NCBI RefSeq assembly: GCF_002161445.1
Contig: NZ_NFHT01000001.1
Coordinates: 62,001-126,000, forward strand
Length of the DNA: 64,000 nucleotides
Direction of reading: 5' to 3'
Source: Alistipes sp. An66
GTDB lineage: Bacteria; Bacteroidota; Bacteroidia; Bacteroidales; Rikenellaceae
Of the stretch, positions 36,313-44,129 are shown piece after piece. The notes beneath the pieces are model-generated. The model worked only from the letters and a program-made list of their open reading frames with translations. It made no database searches and was not told the origin of the DNA. Made by a program: the position numbers and the translations under genes. Every line of letters begins with the position of its first letter. The stretch's first letter is position 1.

Positions 36313-37266
36313 TCACTTGCGGCGTTCGATCTCGTATTCCAGCTCGCCGCGGCTGTTCACCAGCGTGTAGTGCATCACCCCCTCGTCGAACGACAGCAGC
36401 CCGAACCCCGAATGCTCGCCCGCATACTGCGTCAGCGGACCCCGCTGCGGAGCCCGCTGCTTCGAGGCCGACGTATTCACCACGTAGTCGATGCTGTCCC
36501 GACCCGTGCGGATGTGCTGGAACGTGTGGATGTGTCCGCAGAAGTAGGCATCGACCCCGTTCCGGCGGAATACCTCCTCCAACCGGGCCCGCAGGTTCTC
36601 CTGCTCGATGTCGTCCTTCTTGTCGTAGGTGTACATCGGGTGGTGTCCCACCACGATCTTCCACCGCTCCGGCGATACGCGCAGCACGCTGTCGATCCAC
36701 CGCACCTCGGCATCGGGATCCACCTCCTGCACGTCGGGGTACTGTGCCGGATCGTTCCGGTACTTGTCGATCAGCGGCGCCGTGTCGATGAAGAGGAAAC
36801 GCACCCGCTCCGAATCCGGTTCATCGTCGTCCAGCGGAACCGACAGCGTATAGTAACGGTCCGGCATGTTCCAGCGGCGGCTCACCTCCGAATAATCCAT
36901 CATCGCCTGCGTATTGCCGCGGTACTCGTGGTTGCCCAGCACCCCGTACCACGGACACTGCAACTCCCCGTGCGTGTAGATGCTCTCGAAGTTGCTCCAC
37001 AGCAGCGGGTCTGCGGTCGACTGGATTCCCTGATAGTGGAACAGGTCCCCGCACGAGATCACGAACTCCGGACCCAGGGCGTCGGCATAGACCCCCATCC
37101 ATTCGGCATTCAGGCGCTGGTCGTAGGAGCCGTTCCGGCCCGCATCGGCCAGCATCAGGATGTTCAACTCGCCGTCATAGGTTCCCTCGGCGGCCCTCTT
37201 TTCCGGCTCGGTCGATGCACACGACGCAAAGACCAATGCCAACAGCATAAAGCAGATCTTGTTCAT
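36313..37266 (-). CDS. Acid-phosphatase-like metallophosphoesterase lipoprotein
   Basis: A 317-residue lipoprotein (MNKICFMLLALVFASC, Cys16). It has the metallophosphoesterase motifs ADAGRNG, SCGDLFHYQG, LGNHEYRG, VVGHHPMYTY and CGHIHTFQHI. The order and the N-terminal DAG motif resemble tartrate-resistant (purple) acid phosphatases, which free phosphate from organic phosphomonoesters. ATG 37266 was chosen since only it gives a lipobox. A clear minus-strand -7 box, TATCTTTG (37305-37298), lies upstream. It diverges from a TonB-dependent receptor with 185 nt between, which suggests that the receptor imports either its substrate or its product. Confidence 0.8.
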   Translation of the reverse strand: MNKICFMLLALVFASCASTEPEKRAAEGTYDGELNILMLADAGRNGSYDQRLNAEWMGVYADALGPEFVISCGDLFHYQGIQSTADPLLWSNFESIYTHGELQCPWYGVLGNHEYRGNTQAMMDYSEVSRRWNMPDRYYTLSVPLDDDEPDSERVRFLFIDTAPLIDKYRNDPAQYPDVQEVDPDAEVRWIDSVLRVSPERWKIVVGHHPMYTYDKKDDIEQENLRARLEEVFRRNGVDAYFCGHIHTFQHIRTGRDSIDYVVNTSASKQRAPQRGPLTQYAGEHSGFGLLSFDEGVMHYTLVNSRGELEYEIERRK

Positions 37267-37351
37267 ACAAACAACGGTTAAAAAGTTTTTCCGACTGCAA
37301 AGATAGGCAATAATCGCATGCGCGGAATCCGGCCCGGCGAATTTAACGGAT

Positions 37352-37420
37352 TTGCAACACCCTTGCAACCAGGATGTTGCAGAGCCATAAAAGCAAAGTA
37401 ACAATCCCCCTCTACTTTTG
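37352..37420 (+). promoter_or_regulatory. Direct repeat of TTGCAAC upstream of a -7 box, before the TonB receptor
   Basis: TTGCAAC occurs at 37352-37358 and 37363-37369, exactly 11 bp apart, with an inverted half (TGTTGCA) at 37375. TACTTTTG at 37413-37420 fits the -7 box, but no -33 TTTG is present. That combination suggests an activated promoter. The spacing equals that of Pho boxes in other bacteria, though the bases differ. Confidence 0.5.
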
Positions 37421-37451
37421 CCGCTGAAATCGGATATCAAATTCAGTTCGT

Positions 37452-40307
37452 ATGAAGAAACATTGCCTTCCCATCCTTTTCGCAGCGGTGCTGTGCGCAT
37501 CCGCGCCGCTCCTGCTGACGGCAGCTCCCGTCGGCGAAACCGAAACCGATGCGGCCGCCGCCCTCGCTGCGGCTCCCCGCGGGTCGATCACCGGCGTCGT
37601 CCTCGACGACAGTCGCCACGCCATTCAGGGCGCCGTGGTCTACATCCGCGCACTGAATCTCGGCGCCGTCACGGCCGCCGACGGAAGTTTCTCCCTGCGC
37701 GGAGTCCCCGAAGGAAGGTACGACGTCTGCGTCAACTACGTGGGCTACGAGCAGATCTGCCAGAACTGCGACATCCGCAAGGAGCAGCCCCTGCACTGCG
37801 AATTCCTCCTCCACGAGGGAATGGCCATCGGCAACGTCGTCGTCTCGGGAATCGTCGAGGGACAGCGCCGCGCCCTCTCCATCCAGAAGAACAACGACGG
37901 CGTGAGCAACATCGTCGCCGCCGACCAGATGAGCCGCTTCGCCGACGCCAACATCGGCGACGCCATGAAGCGTATCCCCGGCATCAACGTCCAGTACGAC
38001 CAGGGCGAGGCGCGTTTCGGGCAGGTCCGCGGCACGGCCCCCGACCTCACCTCCGTGACGCTCAACGGCAACCGCCTCCCCTCGGCCGAGGGCGACTCCC
38101 GCGCCGCACAGCTGGACCTCATCCCGACGGACATGATTCAGACCATCGAGGTCCACAAGGTCGTCACGGCCGACATGGACGGCGATGCGATCGGCGGAGC
38201 GGTGAACCTTGTGACGAAAAACTCACCCTATCGCCAGACCGGAACCGCTACGGCCGGAGTCGGCTACAACCCCATTTCGCAGCGTGTCACCTTCAACGGC
38301 TCGGCAAGTTGGGGCTCGCGCTTCTTCAAGGACAGGCTGGGCGTCATGGCGTCGCTCGCCTACCACAACAACCCGATCGGATCGGACAACATCGAGGCCA
38401 CCTGGAAGGAGGACGAGGCCGGCAACGCTTATGTCGACGAGTTCGAGATCCGGCAGTACTACGTCCACCGCGAACGCCAGAGCTACTCGCTCTCGCTCGA
38501 CTGGAAATTCAACGAGAACCACAAGATCGAGCTCCGCGGCATGTACAACCGCCGCAACGACTGGGAGAATCGCTACCGCCTGACCTACAAGGACATTACG
38601 CCCGAGGCGGACGGTACGGCCACGGCCTACCTGCGGCGCCAGACCAAAGGCGGATCGCCCGACAACAAGTTCGCACGCCTCGAACGCCAGCAGACCGCCG
38701 ACATCGCCCTCTCGGGAGAGCACAACCTCGGCTGGCTCGGCGTCGAGTGGGGCTTCGACTACGCCCGCGCCTCGGAGGAGCGTCCCAACGAGCGGTACAT
38801 CGGGCTGGAAAGCGACGAGGACAACCCGATCCGCTTCGATGTCGACCTCTCCGACGAACGCGAACCGCGCTTCACGCCGGCCGACCCCTCGCTCATGGAT
38901 CTCAACACGACGAACTTCATCAAGCTCGACGAGTTGACCGAGTCGTTCAGCGAGATCGAGGAGAACGAATACAAGGCCCATATCGACCTCCGGGCCCGCC
39001 TCTTCACCGGGACCTTCGCCGGAACGCTCCGCGCCGGATACAAGTATCAGGACAAGGAGAAGTCGAAACTGATCACCTTCTACGACGTGGAGCCCGCCGA
39101 CGAGGCTTCGTTCCTCGCCCGGGCCATGAGCGCCGGCAACACCTTCGACGCCACGCGCAGGAACTTCTACGCCGGAGACTACGTCGTCGGGGATTTCGTC
39201 AGCAAACAGTACCTCTCGCATCTCGACTTCTCCGACGCCGCACAGTTCAGCCGCACGCGCAACCCGATGGAGGAGGCCGAGAACTACACCGGAAAGGAGA
39301 CCATTCACGCCGCCTACCTGCGCTATGACCAGCAGTTCGGCAACCGGCTGAAACTCATCGCCGGACTCCGCCTCGAACACACCGTCTACGACTACACCGG
39401 AAACGCCCTCCACGTGGATGCCGACGAGGAGAACATCACCTCGACACCGACCTCCCGCAAGAACGATACGGACAACTGGCTCCCCTCCGTGCTGCTCAAA
39501 TACGAACCCGTGGACAACATGGTGCTGCGCGCCAGCTTCACCACGACGCTCGCCCGTCCGAAATTCCGCCAGATGGTCCCCGGCGACCGCGTGAACCTCG
39601 CCGACGAGGAGTACACGATGGGCAACCCCGACCTGCGCAACACCGTCTCGAACAACTGCGACCTGATGTTCGAATACTACTTCAAGTCGATCGGTCTGGT
39701 CTCGGCCGGCGTCTACTACAAGGAGATCTCCGACTTCATCGTCGACGCCATGATCGAGGACCAGACGATCGGCGGAACCGAATTCAAGGAGCTCTACAAG
39801 GCCGTCAATGCCGGCGACGCCATGCTCTTCGGCATCGAAGCGGCCTTCCAGCGCGACCTGGGATTCATCTCCCCCACCTTGAAGAACTTCGGCATCTATG
39901 CCAACTACACCTACAACCGCTCGAAGGTTACGCGCCTGACCGACCCGATCTTCGCCGGGCGCAGCGCCGATGACATCCAGTTGCCCGGAACCCCCGAGCA
40001 TACGGTCAACGCCTCGCTCTACTTCGAGAACAGGCGCCTCACGGCAACCCTCTCGTACAACTACGCCAGCTCGTTCCTCGACAACGAGGAGATGGGTATG
40101 ACCCCCTTCACCGACCGCTACTACGACAGCGTCAACTACCTCGACGCCAACGTCTCGGTCCGCGCCTCGAAGCACATCTCGATCTTCGCCGAGGTGGGCA
40201 ACCTGCTGAACCAGCCCCTGCGTTACTATCAGGGAACGAAGGACCGCGTGAAGCAGGCCGAGTACTACGGCATCCGCTGCTCGCTCGGCGCCAGGGTGCG
40301 CTTCTGA
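37452..40307 (+). CDS. TonB-dependent receptor (TIGR01782-like), not SusC type
   Basis: A 951-residue outer-membrane receptor. It has a signal peptide (MKKHCLPILFAAVLCASAPLLLTAAP), a carboxypeptidase-regulatory-like domain (GSITGVVLDDSRHAIQGAVVYIRALN), a plug domain (MSRFADANIGDAMKRIPGINVQYDQGEARFGQVRGTAPDLTSVTLNGNRLPS) and a beta barrel ending in GARVRF. The plug sequence is of the type first described in Caulobacter and common for single-receptor loci without a SusD partner. The substrate is unknown. The divergent acid phosphatase suggests a phosphorylated compound, but this is inference from position. It is followed by a terminator at 40360. Confidence 0.85.
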   Translation: MKKHCLPILFAAVLCASAPLLLTAAPVGETETDAAAALAAAPRGSITGVVLDDSRHAIQGAVVYIRALNLGAVTAADGSFSLRGVPEGRYDVCVNYVGYEQICQNCDIRKEQPLHCEFLLHEGMAIGNVVVSGIVEGQRRALSIQKNNDGVSNIVAADQMSRFADANIGDAMKRIPGINVQYDQGEARFGQVRGTAPDLTSVTLNGNRLPSAEGDSRAAQLDLIPTDMIQTIEVHKVVTADMDGDAIGGAVNLVTKNSPYRQTGTATAGVGYNPISQRVTFNGSASWGSRFFKDRLGVMASLAYHNNPIGSDNIEATWKEDEAGNAYVDEFEIRQYYVHRERQSYSLSLDWKFNENHKIELRGMYNRRNDWENRYRLTYKDITPEADGTATAYLRRQTKGGSPDNKFARLERQQTADIALSGEHNLGWLGVEWGFDYARASEERPNERYIGLESDEDNPIRFDVDLSDEREPRFTPADPSLMDLNTTNFIKLDELTESFSEIEENEYKAHIDLRARLFTGTFAGTLRAGYKYQDKEKSKLITFYDVEPADEASFLARAMSAGNTFDATRRNFYAGDYVVGDFVSKQYLSHLDFSDAAQFSRTRNPMEEAENYTGKETIHAAYLRYDQQFGNRLKLIAGLRLEHTVYDYTGNALHVDADEENITSTPTSRKNDTDNWLPSVLLKYEPVDNMVLRASFTTTLARPKFRQMVPGDRVNLADEEYTMGNPDLRNTVSNNCDLMFEYYFKSIGLVSAGVYYKEISDFIVDAMIEDQTIGGTEFKELYKAVNAGDAMLFGIEAAFQRDLGFISPTLKNFGIYANYTYNRSKVTRLTDPIFAGRSADDIQLPGTPEHTVNASLYFENRRLTATLSYNYASSFLDNEEMGMTPFTDRYYDSVNYLDANVSVRASKHISIFAEVGNLLNQPLRYYQGTKDRVKQAEYYGIRCSLGARVRF

Positions 40308-40359
40308 CATCCGGAAGGCGGAGCGGCTGTGCCCCGAAGCCGCATCCGTGCGGAAAGGC

Positions 40360-40389
40360 GGTTCGGATTCAAATCCGAACCGTCTTTTT
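40360..40389 (+). terminator. Terminator after the TonB receptor
   Basis: CGGTTCGGATT and AATCCGAACCG pair around a 2-3 nt loop, followed by TCTTTTT. Confidence 0.85.
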
Positions 40390-40458
40390 CCGGCAGATCC
40401 GCCTGCCGGAAAAAGCGGACTGAATCGGAGTGCGGAGCGCGATCGAGTGAACCGCGGA

Positions 40459-40490
40459 TTTGGTTCGGAACGCCCAAAATGCTAACTTTG
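40459..40490 (+). promoter_or_regulatory. Promoter of the GH97 gene
   Basis: TTTG (40459-40462), a 20-nt spacer and TAACTTTG (40483-40490) match the Bacteroidetes promoter fully, 69 nt before the start codon. Confidence 0.8.
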
Positions 40491-40559
40491 CCATCGTGCC
40501 GCGCAGACCCCGCCCCCGGCCGGGTCCCGGCCGGCCGAAACCGTTCACAGAAACCGACC

Positions 40560-42566
40560 ATGAAACGATCCCCGCTCCGTTCCGCCGCCGTCGCGACAGG
40601 GCTCGCAACGGCCCTCGTCCTGGCAGCCTGCACCCCGGACACCAGCGTCTCCTCCCCCGACGGGAGGATCCGCGCCACCGTCACCCTGAATGAGGCCGGA
40701 AGCCCCGCCTGGCAGGTCGAGGTCGACGGCCGGCCGCTCATCGCACCGTCGCGGCTCGGACTCGAAGCCCGCGAAGCGAACCTCGCCGACGGCTTCTCGA
40801 TCGAACGGGTCGCACGCGACCGCCGCGACGAAACCTGGACCCAACCCTGGGGCGAAAACAAAATCCTCCGCGACCGGCACCGCGAAATGGCCGTCGAGAT
40901 GCGCAACCCCGAAGGCATCGTCCTCACCCTGCGCGTGCGGGCCTTCGACGACGGCGTGGGATTCCGATACGAATACCGGACTCCGGCCGACTCGCTCCGC
41001 ATCACGGACGAACGGACCGCCTTCCGCTTCGCGCAGGACGGGCTCTCGTGGAGCATCGACGGGAACTACGACACCTACGAACTCCCCTACCGCGAACTCC
41101 CCGTATCGGCTGTCGAACGGGCCAACACACCCTTCACCTTCCGCATCGGCAGCCTCTACGGCTCGATTCACGAAGCCGCCCTCTACGACTACCCCGAAAT
41201 CCACCTCGTGCGGCAGGATTCGCTCCTCTTCAAGGCCGAGCCGGCCCCGCTGCCCGACGGCGTGAAGGCCCGTCTCGCAGGCTCCTTCACCACCCCCTGG
41301 CGGACGCTGCAAATCGGCGACCGGGCCGTCGACCTGATCAACTCGGCGCTGATCCTCCACCTCAACGAACCCTCGAAAATCGCCGACACATCGTGGATCC
41401 GCCCCCAGAAGTACGTCGGCGTCTGGTGGGGCATGCACCTCGGCACGCAGGTCTGGACCATGGGACCCCGCCACGGCGCAACGACCGAAAACGCCATCCG
41501 CCACATCGACTTCGCCGCGGCAAACAACATCCAGGGCGTGCTGTTCGAGGGATGGAACCGCGGCTGGGAGAACTGGGGCGGGAACCAGCAGTTCGACTAC
41601 GTGGAGCCCTATGCCGACTTCGATCTGGAACGCATCGCCCGCTACGCCGCCGAGAAAGGGGTCGAACTCTGGATGCACAACGAGACCGGAGGCAACATCC
41701 CCGATTACGAGGCAAACATGGAGCGGGCCATGCATCGCTACGCCGAACTCGGCGTCCACACCCTCAAAACGGGGTATGCCGGCGGCTTCCGGGGCGGATA
41801 CCTCCACCATTCGCAGTACGGCGTGCAGCACTACCAGCGCGTCGTGGAGCTGGCGGCGAAGTACCGCATCATGCTCGACGTCCACGAACCGATCAAGGAG
41901 ACCGGCATCCGCCGCACGTGGCCCAACATGATGACCCGCGAAGGGGCCCGCGGCATGGAGTGGAACGCCTGGTCGGAAGGCAACTCCGCGGAGTATCTCT
42001 GCACGCTTCCGTTCGTGCGGCTGTTGAGCGGACCGATGGACTACACGCCGGGAATCTTCGACATCTACTACGAACGGGCAAAAAACGATCCCGGCCGTAT
42101 CCAGTGGAACGGCGACAACTCCCGCTGCGAAATCAAAACCACGCTCGCCCGACAAATCGCCAACTGGGTCATCATCTACTCTCCCTTGCAGATGGCCGCC
42201 GACCTGATCGAGAACTACGAGGGACATCCGGCCTTCCGCTTCTTCCGCGACTTCGACGCCGACTGCGACTGGTCCGAGGCGCTGCAAGGCGAAATCGGCG
42301 ATTATATTGTCGTGGCACGACGTGCCGGCGACCGCTTCTTCCTCGGCGCCGGGACCAACGGCGAAGCCCGGGCCATCGTACAGCCGCTCGACTTTCTCCG
42401 TCCCGGCGTGGCCTACACGGCCCGGATCTACGCCGACGACCCCGACTCCCCGCTGCGGACGGCCTGCCGGATCGAGGAGCGGAGGCTCTCCGCCGCAGAC
42501 TCCCTGCGGATCGAGATGCTCCAGGCCGGCGGTTGCGCCGTATCTTTCGAACCCGTCGGCGAATAG
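40560..42566 (+). CDS. GH97 alpha-glycosidase lipoprotein, inverting (SusB-like) type likely
   Basis: A 668-residue protein with a lipoprotein signal (ATALVLAACTPD, Cys23). The N-terminal beta-sandwich starts with VSSPDGRIRATVTLNEAGSPAWQVEVDGRPLI, as usual in GH97. The barrel contains RPQKYVGVWWGMHLG, MHNETGGNIPDYE (Glu375) and MLDVHEPIKETGIRRTWPN (Glu443). Two Glu residues 68 apart fit the base residues of the inverting SusB-type enzymes, rather than the single Asp nucleophile of the retaining alpha-galactosidases. The substrate would then be an alpha-glucoside, but this is inferred from two motifs. It has its own promoter and converges on the next gene. Confidence 0.85.
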   Translation: MKRSPLRSAAVATGLATALVLAACTPDTSVSSPDGRIRATVTLNEAGSPAWQVEVDGRPLIAPSRLGLEAREANLADGFSIERVARDRRDETWTQPWGENKILRDRHREMAVEMRNPEGIVLTLRVRAFDDGVGFRYEYRTPADSLRITDERTAFRFAQDGLSWSIDGNYDTYELPYRELPVSAVERANTPFTFRIGSLYGSIHEAALYDYPEIHLVRQDSLLFKAEPAPLPDGVKARLAGSFTTPWRTLQIGDRAVDLINSALILHLNEPSKIADTSWIRPQKYVGVWWGMHLGTQVWTMGPRHGATTENAIRHIDFAAANNIQGVLFEGWNRGWENWGGNQQFDYVEPYADFDLERIARYAAEKGVELWMHNETGGNIPDYEANMERAMHRYAELGVHTLKTGYAGGFRGGYLHHSQYGVQHYQRVVELAAKYRIMLDVHEPIKETGIRRTWPNMMTREGARGMEWNAWSEGNSAEYLCTLPFVRLLSGPMDYTPGIFDIYYERAKNDPGRIQWNGDNSRCEIKTTLARQIANWVIIYSPLQMAADLIENYEGHPAFRFFRDFDADCDWSEALQGEIGDYIVVARRAGDRFFLGAGTNGEARAIVQPLDFLRPGVAYTARIYADDPDSPLRTACRIEERRLSAADSLRIEMLQAGGCAVSFEPVGE

Positions 42567-42590
42567 CCGCAGACGGGATGCCCGTACAAA

Positions 42591-42630
42591 CAGGAGCGGC
42601 GGTCCGGAATCTTCCGGACCGCCGCTCCTG
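42591..42630. terminator. Perfect 19-bp palindromic terminator between convergent genes
   Basis: CAGGAGCGGCGGTCCGGAA and its exact complement flank two bases (TC). It lies between the stops of GH97 and the permease. There is no long T run, so a strong hairpin must do the work. Confidence 0.7.
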
Positions 42631-42644
42631 CCGCAGGAAGGCCG

Positions 42645-43940
42645 TTACGCGGGCTCTTCTCCGGCCGCCTTCGCCTCCTGTTCGGAGTCGTGCGAGAAAG
42701 GTACCGTCCACGTCAGGATGAACGCCGGAACGGTGGCCAGCAGCGACCACAGGAAGAAAGCCCGGTAGCCCACGGCATCGCTGATCACACCGCTGATCAT
42801 CCCCGGCAGCATCACGCCCAGGTTGGCCAGCGCCGTACCGAAGGCGTAGTGGGCCATCTGGTGCTTGCCCGGGGCGACCTGCTGCATGATGAAGAGCGTC
42901 AGCCCGACATACCCGAACCCGTAGCTGAAATACTCGAAGACGATGGCCCCGCAGACCAGCACCGGGCTGGAAGGCTGCAACCACGCCAGCAGCGCATAGA
43001 CCGCAAACGGCACGTTGAAGATGCAGCACAGCGGGAAGAGCGCCCGGCGAAGCCCGCGCCACGAGATGAAATATCCGCCCAGAATCGACCCGATGACGAA
43101 GGCCGCCACGCCGAACGTCCCGTAATAGAGGCCGATCTGGCTCTTGGTCAGCGCCAGACCCTGATCGGCGACCGGCGATTTGAGGAACAGCGGCACGATC
43201 TTGATGACGAGCCCTTCGGCAAAACGGTAGAAGACGATCCACGCGATATAGATCCAGATGTAGCGCTTCTGGAAGAAGAGCCGGAAGACCGACCAGGTTT
43301 CGCGCATCGTCTCATGGAAGCTGCGGCCGGCCTGCGTCGTGGCCGCGCCCCCCGACGGAAGGATCCGCGAGTGGTAGACTCCCAGCCCGAACAGCAGGGC
43401 TCCGCTCGCCCCCATGATGATCATCCAGGCATAGAGCGCCCCGAAATGCGCATCCAGCACACCGGCCAGGTAAACGAGACCCCCCATCGCGGTCACCTTG
43501 GCGATGTTGTAGAAGGCGCCCTGCCAGCCGATGTACTGCGCCTGCTGCGTCGGCGTAAGTTCGTGGATATAGAGGCCGTCGAGCGCGATGTCGTGCGTCG
43601 AACCGCTGAACGCCAGCACAGCCATGACCGCCACCACATAGGGGAAAAAGTCCGGCAGAGGCAGCGCCATAGCCACCAGCGCCAGCGACACGCCCGAAAG
43701 CAGCTGTGTCGTGACGACGAAGAACTTCTTCGTGCGGTACATCTCCAACAACGGACTCCAAAAGGGTTTGAGCGACCACGGAAGGATCAGCAGCGAGGTC
43801 CAGAAGGCGACCTGTGCATCGCTGATGCCGAAGTCGTTGAACATGATCGGGGCCACCAGATTGAGCATGATGAACGGCAACCCCATCGCAAAGTAGGCCG
43901 TCGGAACCCACGCAAGCGGGGATACTTTTTTTCGGGTCAT
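42645..43940 (-). CDS. PAT/AmpG-like MFS permease
   Basis: A 431-residue protein with about 12 hydrophobic helices. WVPTAYFAMGLPFIMLNLVAPIMFNDFGIS and SSWSLKPFWSPLLEM-like (LPWSLKPFWSPLLEMYRTKKFF) regions, with GSTHDIALDGLYIHEL in the middle, fit the peptide-acetyl-CoA/drug-type (AmpG-like) family. AmpG itself imports anhydro-muropeptides. Its neighbours GH89 and GH97 make an amino-sugar or disaccharide cargo plausible. I chose ATG 43940, since the longer frame lacks a hydrophobic first helix at its start. The GH89 gene lies upstream on the same strand, but a terminator stands between, so it probably has its own promoter. Confidence 0.8.
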   Translation of the reverse strand: MTRKKVSPLAWVPTAYFAMGLPFIMLNLVAPIMFNDFGISDAQVAFWTSLLILPWSLKPFWSPLLEMYRTKKFFVVTTQLLSGVSLALVAMALPLPDFFPYVVAVMAVLAFSGSTHDIALDGLYIHELTPTQQAQYIGWQGAFYNIAKVTAMGGLVYLAGVLDAHFGALYAWMIIMGASGALLFGLGVYHSRILPSGGAATTQAGRSFHETMRETWSVFRLFFQKRYIWIYIAWIVFYRFAEGLVIKIVPLFLKSPVADQGLALTKSQIGLYYGTFGVAAFVIGSILGGYFISWRGLRRALFPLCCIFNVPFAVYALLAWLQPSSPVLVCGAIVFEYFSYGFGYVGLTLFIMQQVAPGKHQMAHYAFGTALANLGVMLPGMISGVISDAVGYRAFFLWSLLATVPAFILTWTVPFSHDSEQEAKAAGEEPA

Positions 43941-44045
43941 AAAGGTTTGTTTCGGGTCGTACAATTTTCGACCGATAAAAGTAGCCAAAAAAAGCATTCG
44001 CGCAAAATGCCGACCGGAGAATCCGCCCGAACCGGGTCCCGGCAC

Positions 44046-44104
44046 CGGAAAAACGGAACCGCCCGGCGGAGCCGGAAGCAAAAGCTCCCGCTCCGGCCGG
44101 GCGG
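44046..44104 (-). terminator. Terminator after GH89
   Basis: CCGCCCGG and CCGGGCGG pair over a long partly paired inner stem (GGAGC with GCTCC). On the minus strand the hairpin is followed by TTCCGTTTTTCC. Confidence 0.7.
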
Positions 44105-44129
44105 ATTCACAGAACCCGTTCAATCGCCG

